A stretch of 64,000 nt of DNA from Flavobacteriales bacterium UBA3442 (GTDB lineage: Bacteria > Bacteroidota > Bacteroidia > Flavobacteriales > Schleiferiaceae), in NCBI GenBank assembly GCA_002378565.1, contig DFSH01000036.1, forward strand, positions 23,399-87,398, given 5' to 3'. This document shows positions 29,041 through 38,125 of the stretch, one piece after another. Each line of letters opens with the position of its first letter. The stretch's first letter is position 1. The position numbers and the translations under genes were made by a program. The notes under the pieces were generated by a model. It had not been told where the DNA came from. It did not search any database and saw nothing but the letters and a program-made list of their open reading frames with translations.

Positions 29041-30729
29041 CTAGAATTTGTACATCAAACCCACATGCGCACGGATGCCTTGAACAGGGTACCCAGCAAT
29101 GACTGGCTGCTTGTGATTCAGCAGGTTATTGACGGACAATACCGCATTGAGCTGGCTGTTGTACGTGTACACCATGCGTGCGTTGATACCAACGAAGTCA
29201 GCTAAGGGAGTCCGGGCAATGTCATCGCCTGCATAATCCACATAACCACGGTAAGTCATGTCCGCATCAAATCGAATTTTATCCTCCAAATTGACCATGA
29301 CCTCAATACCACCTTCAAACAGAGGCAAATGGTCAATGTTTTGATTGGTCTCCTTGTTGATGGATTTCAATCGAACCAAGGAGTGGCCACGCAACTCAAC
29401 GGACTTACCAACCTTCAATGTGAGTTCTGCTGAAGGCGCAATGACACTAGCTCTCACATGATCCAAAAAGAGACGGCCTGAATCCAGTCGGCGGAGCTGA
29501 TCTGCCTCAACCGGCCTGACAAGCATCGCATAGTTGTCGTAATCCCTTTTGTTCAAAGCCATCCGATAGCCCATAGCGTGGGAGATTCGGCCAGAAATAC
29601 CTCCGTAAAGATTAGCATGTCTAACCACCTCGTATTCAGAAACTTCAGACAAGAAAGGCATGTCTTTCACGCGAGAACGCATCCCATCATTGTCAACCCC
29701 ACCTTCCATGCCAATATAGACATTCAGCAAGCGCTTCACCAAGGGGAACTCCATGTGAATCACTGGTGGGAAATAAGGGAGTGACCCCGAAATGCTATCG
29801 GTGAAGATCATGTTCATCCCTATTCTGAAATGAATCTGTCCCAGCGAATCTGCAATGGCCGGTGAGAACTGCATGGCCCAGTAGTTGTTCTGATCAGGCC
29901 TTGCTGAGCCTCCCAACTGATTCACAGAAGCACGCAAGGGCATTTCAAGCACTAAGTCTTGCACAGGGAATTTCCAATCAATCAAGGCACTTAGCCCGGT
30001 TTCCACCTGCCGACCGCCCTGATCTATCCAGTGATGGGCATTGAGGGTTGCACCGCCATAGACCTGTTTGCGACGGAATTGTGGTGCCTCATAACTGACA
30101 GATGCCTGGTAATCTTGTACCCATCGACCTGGGGCTTCAGGGTGATCCACACTGTCTTTCATGCCGTAAAATGCGTAGCGATTCCACGATGCGTCAATGG
30201 CGCTCCGAATACGTGATCGACCCAGCACAGAGGTGAATTGGCCACGCAAAGCATTCTCAATCCATAGGGTCTTTTCATAAGACGTCGCAGGCTCGTTGTA
30301 AAGCTCCTCAAAGCCTCTGAAACCACCCTGTGTTGACATGTGATCACCTGCCACACCCCATGTCAAATTAGGGTTTCTGGAAGACCCTAGAGCAAAGCCA
30401 GTAGATTCGGTTGACCGTGAGCCCACATTGAGGTAAACATGGTTGCTTGGCAAACGCTTCAACCGCGTTCTAGCAATATGAATGGGCGGAATCAATTTCA
30501 TCTGTGTCTGAGGATCCAAATAACGCGTTCGAATGGCAATTTTGATGGGCAATTTTGACACCGTACTGTCGAGCACATGCGGCTGGCCTGTCAACTTGAA
30601 GGGCTGTGCAACAGAAGCTTGAAATTGCTCAGTGACTGAAACTTCCACACCGCCAATGCCTTCTTCTTGTGCAGAAAGGTTGATGGTCAAGGTGGCGAAA
30701 ATAGCCAGGGTTATCCAAGGTTTGTTCAT
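29041..30729 (-). CDS. Outer-membrane beta-barrel, TonB-receptor-like, without a visible plug
   Basis: 562 residues. Signal peptide about 1-21 (TINLSAQ). The rest is rich in alternating amphipathic strands and ends in GLMYKF, a terminal aromatic as needed for BAM insertion. The C-terminal NNLLNHKQPVIAGYPVQG is typical of TonB-dependent receptors, but no plug domain or TonB box could be recognised, and the chain is short for a full receptor. Its ATG overlaps the stop of the upstream TPR gene (ATGA), so the two proteins are made together and probably act together at the outer membrane. Confidence 0.65.
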   Translation of the reverse strand: MNKPWITLAIFATLTINLSAQEEGIGGVEVSVTEQFQASVAQPFKLTGQPHVLDSTVSKLPIKIAIRTRYLDPQTQMKLIPPIHIARTRLKRLPSNHVYLNVGSRSTESTGFALGSSRNPNLTWGVAGDHMSTQGGFRGFEELYNEPATSYEKTLWIENALRGQFTSVLGRSRIRSAIDASWNRYAFYGMKDSVDHPEAPGRWVQDYQASVSYEAPQFRRKQVYGGATLNAHHWIDQGGRQVETGLSALIDWKFPVQDLVLEMPLRASVNQLGGSARPDQNNYWAMQFSPAIADSLGQIHFRIGMNMIFTDSISGSLPYFPPVIHMEFPLVKRLLNVYIGMEGGVDNDGMRSRVKDMPFLSEVSEYEVVRHANLYGGISGRISHAMGYRMALNKRDYDNYAMLVRPVEADQLRRLDSGRLFLDHVRASVIAPSAELTLKVGKSVELRGHSLVRLKSINKETNQNIDHLPLFEGGIEVMVNLEDKIRFDADMTYRGYVDYAGDDIARTPLADFVGINARMVYTYNSQLNAVLSVNNLLNHKQPVIAGYPVQGIRAHVGLMYKF

Positions 30730-33700
30730 GCCTGTGGTTCGTTGAGATTAATCAATGTATCGGTACTAGACTTTGCAGCTTCTTGCGCTTTCAGCGCGGT
30801 CTTGAAAGCCAAGGCTTGAGTGACAATTTCATCACTGTATTGCTCGTCAATCAAGAAGTCCAAGGTGTAATTGGCCTGAAATAAGTCATTGAGGTCAGCG
30901 TAGTTTTTCGCCAACACAAGCAAGGATTTGTAGCGCCATTCAGCTTGACCCGGCAGGTTATCAATCAACCAAAACACCTTGGTGTTGGATTGCTGGTAAT
31001 CCAAATCCATCTCCCGCAAAAATACGGCCTCTTGAAAGGCTGCCTCTGCTTGCGCCGCAGGTGAAGCCAGAGCTGCCAATGCAGTGTTAGCCCTGCGAGC
31101 TCGATCCCCTGCTATAGGGTCGTTGGGGTTATTGCGCCATTCATGCATGGCTGACCTAGCCATGACCAAGGTTGCAAAGTCACGGTCTTGTGGTTCATTG
31201 CGATCGTTGGCATGGACGACCTCAGCATAGCTGTATGCAAGGTCATAGGATTGATTTTCCTGGGTGGCATTGGCATTGTCCCAATAACCAACCATCAAGG
31301 TCACATTGGCCAAACGCACTGCTTCTTCAGATTCTGATTGAGCCAACACATGTTCAGCTGCAGCCATGGCAACCGGCATTCGCTCCAGCTCATTGGCCAA
31401 TTTCATAACCCAGGTCCATGCAGACAACCGGCGACTGTTGCCTGGCGAGGCATCATTGGCAACCCATTGGTAATTCTCAAGGCTTGATGGGTAGCTCCCT
31501 TCAACGCGATGAGACTCTCCTTTAAGGTAGTGGGCCTCAATAGCAAAAAAGCCATCTGGGTAACGTTTAAGGTAGCGACCGAAGGCCTTGGACGCTTCAT
31601 CATAGTTGGCACTGGCATACTTGCTGTATGCAGACATGTAGGCCACGGAATCTAACTCACTGGCACGTACATGAACAAAGGCTAAGCCTTGAACCCACGC
31701 TAAATAATTGTCAATTTGATCCAATTCATCGTAGACCATCTTAGCTGCCAATACCGCGTCATCTGCCTCAGCTGTCCCTGGGTAGGTAACAACAAAAGTC
31801 CTCAGACCCTGGATGGATTGCTCAAGCTGACCTGCATTGCGCTGTGCCAACGACACATTCAGCAAGGCTCGTCGCCCACGTTGGCTGTTTGGCTTCAAGC
31901 GCGCAAAGGCCTTGAATGCCTGCTCTGCAGCAAGGTTTTCCCCTTCACGCAGATGGGTTTCAGCCCGCTCAAAAAGGGCGTCTTCAGCATACGATCCACC
32001 ACGGGTCTCCAATTGCTTCAAAACAGCAATTTTTCCTGATTGATCATTGAGCAGCCCAAGACACATGGCTCGCTGGTATTCTGCATACGCTACATCCACG
32101 CCCTGAAGCGCACTGGCTTTCTGGTAGAATTGCTGCGCCACAGCATGTCGCCTGAGCAAGAAATACAAATCAGCCACACGCAATGTAGCATCCTCCTTTT
32201 TTCTGCTGGCCTTGGGGGCATCAGCCAGGTAAACCCTGAATGCCGCCGCCGCATCTTCATGCTGACCTAATTGGTACAAACAATAGGCCTTGTTGTATAA
32301 GGCGTCGGGTCGCTCAGTTAAGGTGTAGGATCCCGGCGTGTTGAGAAAGGATTCAAATCGAGACAAGGCTTCTTGGTGATTGCCCTTGCGGTAGCTCAAC
32401 TCACCCATCCAGAAATGGCTCAATGCCACATAGGTGATGTTTTTCGGGTAGGCCAGACTTTTCTGGAAATACTCCACTGCATTGGACCAATCACTGACAT
32501 GGTAGAACTCCACCGCACGGTAGTATGCCACGCGCTGGTAAGCCTCCATCATAGCCATGCTTGCCATGCCTGTCTGAAGGATGGACTCCATGGCCTTGCT
32601 GTAATCCTTGGATGAGATATACAGGTTAGCGAGGTACTCATTGACCTCTCGTCGGTACTCAGTCTTGGGGTAATCCTTCAAAAAGTCTTGAAAAGCCTTG
32701 ATGGCATTGCCAAATGGCGAAGCTGACTGGTAGGTGAGCTTTGCTGCTTGGTAAGCAGACTCCTCTTGTATGACCTTGTCATGATCACTTTGACTGGCCG
32801 CTTTGAATGCGGTCAAGGCCTCCTGTGGCTGCTCCGCTCGGATGTAACAATCCGCCAATAAGTAGTAAGCGTTTTGAGCCATGGCATTGTTGTCACCTGT
32901 GATCTTATTCAGGGACTGCATCGCCTCTTCGTAGCGTTCTGTTCGGTAGTAAACCACACCAAGAATGTAATGATCTGAAGCAAACAGCTTGCCTCCCTGA
33001 ACCTTGTGCAGCTCGAGGTACGGCAAGGATTCTACATAGCGTGATTTGCGGTACAAGCTTTGCCCTATCAGCTTAGCAATCTCTGGTGCACGTCGGGTGG
33101 TTGCTTTAGACAACAATTGCTCTCCCAAACCAAGCAATTCATTGTCCATGCCATTTCTCGCATAGATTTGAGCCAGGTAGTACGGCACCACAGCACCAAA
33201 CTGCTGGTGGCTCCTCAAAGGCTCAAAGCAGGCCAATGCAGTGACATCATTGCTGTCCAAGTAGGCAATGTGCCCGTAATAGTACTGTGCAGACTTGGCA
33301 TCGGGGTACTTGCTTGCTTTTACCGCGGCTAACTGTGGTCGTGCCTGATCGTACTCCTTCAATAAAAAGTAACTGTAACCTAACTTGAATTGAACAGCAG
33401 CACGTTGCGCCTTGGGCAATCTCACACCATCCAGTTGCTTCAACCATTTTTTTGCATCCTTGTAGCGCCTACGGTTGAAGGCGTACTCAGACATTTCAAT
33501 CAACAATTCCACGCGCCTAGCAGACGTCGGATAGGACTGAAGGAAGCCATGAACTTGCTCATCTGAATCCCGGTTCATCAACTTGATGGCGCACAACACC
33601 CTGTAACAATGGCTCTGCTCAGCAAGATCTGTTTGCTTATCTACCCGACGCAAGATCGATTGAAAGCCTTCAGACGCAGAGCTGTAAAGTGCCCTGTCAT

Positions 33701-33815
33701 ACAGGGAACGGCTCTCAGCATAATCTGCCTCGGGGGTTTGATTTGGAAAATGGGCTTGCGCCGCTGAAGTAAAAGACAACAGACTGGCGAGGAGGAGAAA
33801 ATATATGCGCTTCAT
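30726..33815 (-). CDS. Large periplasmic TPR protein
   Basis: 1029 residues from MKRIYFLLLASLLSFTSAAQA (signal peptide about 1-22; ATG 33813-33815). The rest is an almost continuous array of tetratricopeptide-type helical hairpins (for example YNKAYCLYQLGQHEDAAAAF and YLKGESHRVEGSYPSSLENY), giving a long superhelix. No enzyme motif is visible. Overlap with the downstream barrel gene suggests a periplasmic scaffold for that barrel or for envelope assembly. It is divergent from ftsE. Confidence 0.8.
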   Translation of the reverse strand: MKRIYFLLLASLLSFTSAAQAHFPNQTPEADYAESRSLYDRALYSSASEGFQSILRRVDKQTDLAEQSHCYRVLCAIKLMNRDSDEQVHGFLQSYPTSARRVELLIEMSEYAFNRRRYKDAKKWLKQLDGVRLPKAQRAAVQFKLGYSYFLLKEYDQARPQLAAVKASKYPDAKSAQYYYGHIAYLDSNDVTALACFEPLRSHQQFGAVVPYYLAQIYARNGMDNELLGLGEQLLSKATTRRAPEIAKLIGQSLYRKSRYVESLPYLELHKVQGGKLFASDHYILGVVYYRTERYEEAMQSLNKITGDNNAMAQNAYYLLADCYIRAEQPQEALTAFKAASQSDHDKVIQEESAYQAAKLTYQSASPFGNAIKAFQDFLKDYPKTEYRREVNEYLANLYISSKDYSKAMESILQTGMASMAMMEAYQRVAYYRAVEFYHVSDWSNAVEYFQKSLAYPKNITYVALSHFWMGELSYRKGNHQEALSRFESFLNTPGSYTLTERPDALYNKAYCLYQLGQHEDAAAAFRVYLADAPKASRKKEDATLRVADLYFLLRRHAVAQQFYQKASALQGVDVAYAEYQRAMCLGLLNDQSGKIAVLKQLETRGGSYAEDALFERAETHLREGENLAAEQAFKAFARLKPNSQRGRRALLNVSLAQRNAGQLEQSIQGLRTFVVTYPGTAEADDAVLAAKMVYDELDQIDNYLAWVQGLAFVHVRASELDSVAYMSAYSKYASANYDEASKAFGRYLKRYPDGFFAIEAHYLKGESHRVEGSYPSSLENYQWVANDASPGNSRRLSAWTWVMKLANELERMPVAMAAAEHVLAQSESEEAVRLANVTLMVGYWDNANATQENQSYDLAYSYAEVVHANDRNEPQDRDFATLVMARSAMHEWRNNPNDPIAGDRARRANTALAALASPAAQAEAAFQEAVFLREMDLDYQQSNTKVFWLIDNLPGQAEWRYKSLLVLAKNYADLNDLFQANYTLDFLIDEQYSDEIVTQALAFKTALKAQEAAKSSTDTLINLNEPQA

Positions 33816-33824
33816 GGAATCATA

Positions 33825-33832
33825 CAAAGGTA
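33825..33832 (-). promoter_or_regulatory. -7 box of the TPR-barrel operon
   Basis: TACCTTTG (exact TAnnTTTG) ends 9 nt before the TPR gene ATG, so the leader would be only a few nucleotides. Confidence 0.5.
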
Positions 33833-33872
33833 GGAAGGTCAGGCAAAATCCTCGTACTTTGTTGCATAAATC

Positions 33873-34568
33873 ATGCCCATGTTATCAAGCCAGCCCGTCC
33901 TGCAACTTTCGCAGGCAGAAATTCATCAAGAAGACCATGTCATTTTGCAAGGAGTCAACCTCGAACTCCATGCGGGGGATTTCATGTATTTGATCGGATC
34001 TACAGGGTCTGGCAAGTCCAGCTTGTTGAAAACCCTCTATGCTGACTTACCTCTAACCCAAGGTGAAGGGAACATTGCTGGCTTTAATTTGAAGAACTTG
34101 AAGCAATCAGACATCCCCATGTTGAGGCGGTCACTTGGCATTGTTTTCCAAGATTTTCAACTATTAATGGATCGCTCCATCTTCCATAATTTAGAATTTG
34201 TGCTTCGCGCCACAGGACAAAAAGACAAGGCAAGCAATGCCGATCGCATCCACGAAGTGCTGAAGCGCGTTGGCATGGGAACCAAGGAGCATAAAATGCC
34301 CTATGCCTTATCCGGTGGCGAGCAACAACGCGTGGCCATTGCTCGTGCCTTGCTCAACAAGCCGCCGCTAATTTTAGCTGATGAGCCAACAGGCAACCTT
34401 GACCCTCACACATCTGAAGAAATCATGCATTTGATGGAGGAGATTTCTGCTTCAGGTAGCACCATCCTCATGGCTACCCATGACTACTCCCTCTTGTTGA
34501 AGTTCCCCCACCCCACAGTTAAATGTGCGGGAGGCACGCTAAGCGCTACGGTGCAACGCACCCTTTGA
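33873..34568 (+). CDS. ftsE: Cell division ATP-binding protein FtsE
   Basis: ABC ATPase that with FtsX activates septal peptidoglycan hydrolases. 231 residues. Walker [10 protein letters not shown] (42-50), Q-loop Q93, signature LSGGEQQRV (146-154), Walker B LILADE (166-171) and H-loop H203 are all intact. The region VFQDFQLL is the FtsE/LolD-like Q-loop form; FtsE is favoured by length and by the GQ..LPL... insert, but a LolD-type exporter ATPase cannot be fully excluded. ftsX is not in the window. The last 23 bp overlap the end of the convergent glycosyltransferase gene. An alternative ATG lies two codons downstream. Confidence 0.85.
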   Translation: MPMLSSQPVLQLSQAEIHQEDHVILQGVNLELHAGDFMYLIGSTGSGKSSLLKTLYADLPLTQGEGNIAGFNLKNLKQSDIPMLRRSLGIVFQDFQLLMDRSIFHNLEFVLRATGQKDKASNADRIHEVLKRVGMGTKEHKMPYALSGGEQQRVAIARALLNKPPLILADEPTGNLDPHTSEEIMHLMEEISASGSTILMATHDYSLLLKFPHPTVKCAGGTLSATVQRTL

Positions 34569-36798
34569 ACGCCTGCATCGCAATCTGCTGCATGGCTGCA
34601 ATCTGCTGCAAATCTTTGCTGCGTTGATCAACTGCCTCACTGTCCCAAACCTGAACAGCTAGCACATCCAGTTGCCTCAATGCATCTTGCCAGTCACCAT
34701 AGGCATGGCATGAATCGGTATAAGGCAGGCCTTTGATTGCTAAGGCATGCGCTAGAACATGCCCCCCTCGGACCATGCCGTGCAACAACTTAAGCTTGAC
34801 GCCCAGCGCATGATTGGCGTGAACCAACACCACATGGGCAGTTGACAATGCTTTGTGCAATTCCGCATCACTGGGGCTGTCAACATAGGTCATGTGTGGG
34901 ATCCCAACCAGGGAATCAACGAGCGATGCATCCAATCCATGCCCCATCACTTGCACATCATACCTCATCAGTGACTCAGCCCGTTGAATCACAGCCAACA
35001 CCGCTGACCGGTTTTCATCCACAGAGAATTTGCCATGGACCAGTAAAACTGGTTGATCAGGCAAAGCTTCACAGGGTTTGACAGCCAGTTTCATGTCAGC
35101 CAGTGGTGGAATCACAAGCATGCGCCGGTCTGAAGTCCATAAATTGGCATCCCCTGAACTGATGGCCCACACATCCCCTTGCCAGCGGCTTGCCAATTGC
35201 TTTTCATAGGCCTTGAGACGGTAAGATTCCAATTGGTGGTGCCACCTCTGCCATCCAGTGACTGACCGCGCCAATGAGGCATAGTAGGCAGACTCTGGGT
35301 TATGCAATCGCAAGATGGCTTGTTTTGGGTGGGCGGGCCCCGTGCAATGGGGTCCATTGACCAACACCATGCCCCGTTGAACCTGTGCTCGATGATTGGC
35401 CATTGAGCTTTTCCTGCTGCTGACAATCCACGGAAGGTTCAGCCGCCACAACAAAGGCACGGACTGTCGCTGCATGCTTTGCAAGGTGATTCCCTGATCA
35501 AATGGCTTGCTATTCGGCAATTGACCCCAGGCGTGCAAAACAACTTGCAACCCGGAAGCCTGTGCCATTCTGATCTGGCCAGATACCTCAACCGTTCCAC
35601 CATACAATGGGGCTTCAAGGCGATCCATGGACCACACATGCAAGGTTGACTTGCCTTCAATTCGATCAATGATTGCATCCCATCCAAGCGATTCCTTGCC
35701 CCAATGGTAAACATGGGCAGCCTTCCTAGAGGCTAATGATAAGCTGATATGGTTAGCCATGGCTTGGCGCGCTGCAGCTAAAATAGCCTGAGGATTGACA
35801 TCCTCAACCACTACACCTGCCTGGCTAGACCTCACCACCGACGCCACCTCCTTCAGGTCACTCACTACCACAGGCAGGCCCGATTGGAAGTAATCAAAAA
35901 GCTTGTTTGGCAGGCTCCACTGGTAATTCTTGCTCAAGGGCTTATCCAAGGAGAAGCCTAGGTCTGCAGCCTGTCCGTATTGCTTCAATGTTGCCAAATT
36001 CACGCGGTCGATGAAACGGATATTGTCATGGTTGGCATACAAAAGCTTCAATGCTGGCAACGCATCGCCAGAACCCACAAATAGCAAAACTACCGAGCCA
36101 TCCAGACTGGCCGCTTCAGCCAGTTCTTCCGCCCCACGCTCCATGTTAATGCCAGCACCCTGCATCAACCAAATCACGCCATCCTCCGGCAAACTCAATG
36201 CTTGCCTGGCTGTTTTTTGATGCAGACTGGTCTGATCAGCATTGCCTTCCTTAGAAAAAGGCAAGCCAGCATCAGGAAGCAAGGGCACATTGCGAATGAC
36301 ATCAAAGGACTGACCGTATTCCTTGAGGTATTGGTTTGCGATGGATGCATTGACCGTTACATGTGCATCTGCGCGGGGAATGCCATAAGACTCAACCTGC
36401 TTCCAACACCAACGAACCAAGGGTCGCTGACGCAGCTCTGGTGTCCCTAGAAAGTATTCATGGCTGTCATAGATCAAGGGCTTTGATCGGGCATAGGCCA
36501 GCAAAGCATTGGGCAGCAAGCTATCCACATCATTGGCAATATAGCAATCTGGATCAAGCTTGCTCAAGCTTCGAAACAAGCGCCATTGGTAGGCTAAATA
36601 AAACAGGGGACCCCGGTTAAACCAACAGGTGAAACGCTCAACATCTGCTTCCATGCCTACCGCAACCGGTTCAGGATTGGGGTAGGTTCGGCCAATGAAG
36701 GTGATGTCATAACCCCTGGACTTCCACACCAAGGCCGTGCGCCGGACGCGTTGATCGCTGTGCAAATCGTTGATGACAGATATGGCTATGCGTGGCAT
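34546..36798 (-). CDS. Double glycosyltransferase: two GT-B (GT4-like) modules fused
   Basis: 750 residues, about twice the size of a normal GT4 enzyme. The first module (about 1-381) has DLHSDQRVRRTA, YDSHEYF and the donor-site region NKLFDYFQSGLPVVVSD (298-314). The second (about 385-750) restarts with LHVWSMDRLEAPLYGG, a new N-terminal Rossmann start, and contains VHGKFSVDENRS and HALGVKLKLLHGM, a further GT-B donor region. This resembles two neighbouring GT genes joined in frame. It could add two sugars in sequence. The acceptor is unknown. The -7 box lies 5 nt before its ATG. Confidence 0.75.
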   Translation of the reverse strand: MPRIAISVINDLHSDQRVRRTALVWKSRGYDITFIGRTYPNPEPVAVGMEADVERFTCWFNRGPLFYLAYQWRLFRSLSKLDPDCYIANDVDSLLPNALLAYARSKPLIYDSHEYFLGTPELRQRPLVRWCWKQVESYGIPRADAHVTVNASIANQYLKEYGQSFDVIRNVPLLPDAGLPFSKEGNADQTSLHQKTARQALSLPEDGVIWLMQGAGINMERGAEELAEAASLDGSVVLLFVGSGDALPALKLLYANHDNIRFIDRVNLATLKQYGQAADLGFSLDKPLSKNYQWSLPNKLFDYFQSGLPVVVSDLKEVASVVRSSQAGVVVEDVNPQAILAAARQAMANHISLSLASRKAAHVYHWGKESLGWDAIIDRIEGKSTLHVWSMDRLEAPLYGGTVEVSGQIRMAQASGLQVVLHAWGQLPNSKPFDQGITLQSMQRQSVPLLWRLNLPWIVSSRKSSMANHRAQVQRGMVLVNGPHCTGPAHPKQAILRLHNPESAYYASLARSVTGWQRWHHQLESYRLKAYEKQLASRWQGDVWAISSGDANLWTSDRRMLVIPPLADMKLAVKPCEALPDQPVLLVHGKFSVDENRSAVLAVIQRAESLMRYDVQVMGHGLDASLVDSLVGIPHMTYVDSPSDAELHKALSTAHVVLVHANHALGVKLKLLHGMVRGGHVLAHALAIKGLPYTDSCHAYGDWQDALRQLDVLAVQVWDSEAVDQRSKDLQQIAAMQQIAMQAFKGCVAP

Positions 36799-36803
36799 GT
36801 TGG

Positions 36804-36811
36804 CTAAGGTA
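36804..36811 (-). promoter_or_regulatory. -7 box of the double glycosyltransferase
   Basis: TACCTTAG (one mismatch to TAnnTTTG), then CCAAC, then ATG. Same near-leaderless layout as purM and holA. Confidence 0.4.
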
Positions 36812-36854
36812 AACCCTTAGGCAAGATTTCCATCGCCCAATCCCCATCCTTGAC

Positions 36855-36862
36855 GACCTTTG
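36855..36862 (+). promoter_or_regulatory. -7 box of queA
   Basis: GACCTTTG (one mismatch to TAnnTTTG), then TCCAC, then ATG. If this is the promoter, a TTG start upstream at 36850 cannot be used. Confidence 0.4.
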
Positions 36863-36867
36863 TCCAC

Positions 36868-38070
36868 ATGGACCCCAAGCACATTGCCATTGCAGATTAC
36901 CATTACGATTTGCCCAAGGACCGCATTGCGACCAAGGCTTTGGAACCCCGCCATGCGGCTAAAATGTTCACGCGGATTCAAGGACAAACTCAGCATTTTC
37001 ATGTTGCTGATCTGCCTGAAGTCATCCGGGCTATTGGACCCTGTCATGTGGTTTTGAACGAAGCTAAAGTGGTGAAAGCCCGGATGTTTTTCCTGCCACC
37101 CAGCGGCATGGGGGCCAAGGTTGAGGTCTTCTACCTTGAGCCTGCTGATCAATCCATTGAGTCAGCCATGCAGGCAACCAAACAACTCAAGGCCTGGGTC
37201 AAAGCCAAGCCTGCAAAGAAGTGGAAGACTGACAGCACATTGCACATGGGGGATCAAAACCAACTGAAGGTTAAACGGTTGGCAACGGTGGACGATCGGA
37301 TTCTGGCATATTTCACCTGGGACAGTGCCTTGAGCTGGGCAGAGATCTTAGCTGACATTGGTGCCGTCCCTCTCCCACCCTACTTCAATCGACCAGCTGA
37401 TGAGGTGGATGACGACCGCTACCAAACGGTCTTTGCCTCTGTGGAAGGCTCAGTTGCCGCACCCACAGCAGGGCTACATTTCAGCGAAGAGCTCATGGGC
37501 AATTTGACCGGAGCCCAGCTGCATCGCCTCACCCTGCATGTTGGCGCAGGCACCTTCATGCCCGTCAGTAGCGAAACCATGGAAGGCCATCCCATGCATG
37601 CGGAGACCTTTGTTATGCCTGTTGAAAGCCTGCTTGCATTGACTGATGATCAACCCATCATTGCCGTTGGAACAACTGCGGCAAGAACCTTGGAATCCAT
37701 CTATTGGATGGGTGTGGATTTGATGCAAACCGGTCAAGCCTCTATGGACCTCGAACAATGGAGACCCTACCAACAATCTGGTAATCAGCCTTCCATGAAG
37801 GACAGTTACCAAGCCTTAGCTCAATGGGCAAAGAATCAGCAGTTGTCCCATGTATCAGGTCGCACGGCATTGATCATAGCACCGCCCTACCGATTCAAAA
37901 CATTGAGCTACTTGATGACCAACTTTCATCAACCACAAAGCACCTTGCTTTTACTGGTTGCAGCGGCCATAGGCCCTCAATGGGCATCCTTTTACCAAGA
38001 GGCCATGCAACATGGCTACCGTTTTCTCAGCTATGGGGACAGTCAATTCCTGGAAGTCAATCGCCGCTAA
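36868..38070 (+). CDS. queA: S-adenosylmethionine:tRNA ribosyltransferase-isomerase
   Basis: Adds the epoxycyclopentane ring to preQ1 in tRNA on the way to queuosine. 400 residues from MDPKHIAIADYHYDLP; an upstream TTG would add six residues but lies before the predicted promoter box. Family motifs: YDLPKDRIA, AAPTAGLHFSEEL, TLHVGAGTFMPV, and YRFKTLSYLMTNFHQPQSTLL near the C terminus. It is the only queuosine gene visible. Confidence 0.95.
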   Translation: MDPKHIAIADYHYDLPKDRIATKALEPRHAAKMFTRIQGQTQHFHVADLPEVIRAIGPCHVVLNEAKVVKARMFFLPPSGMGAKVEVFYLEPADQSIESAMQATKQLKAWVKAKPAKKWKTDSTLHMGDQNQLKVKRLATVDDRILAYFTWDSALSWAEILADIGAVPLPPYFNRPADEVDDDRYQTVFASVEGSVAAPTAGLHFSEELMGNLTGAQLHRLTLHVGAGTFMPVSSETMEGHPMHAETFVMPVESLLALTDDQPIIAVGTTAARTLESIYWMGVDLMQTGQASMDLEQWRPYQQSGNQPSMKDSYQALAQWAKNQQLSHVSGRTALIIAPPYRFKTLSYLMTNFHQPQSTLLLLVAAAIGPQWASFYQEAMQHGYRFLSYGDSQFLEVNRR

Positions 38071-38073
38071 TGC

Positions 38074-38105
38074 AAAAAAAAATGGCGCCCAGAGGGCACC
38101 ATTTT
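38074..38105. terminator. Bidirectional terminator between queA and the Omp28-like gene
   Basis: A-tract, then ATGGCGCCC-AGA-GGGCACCAT with one mismatch, then TTTTG. It separates two convergent genes. Confidence 0.8.
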
Positions 38106-38125
38106 GATAAGGTATTGCGTGTGGC

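Noticed and set aside
36850-36867. TTG start for queA six codons upstream
   Set aside because: It would place the start before the likely -7 box, and the conserved protein begins at the ATG at 36868.
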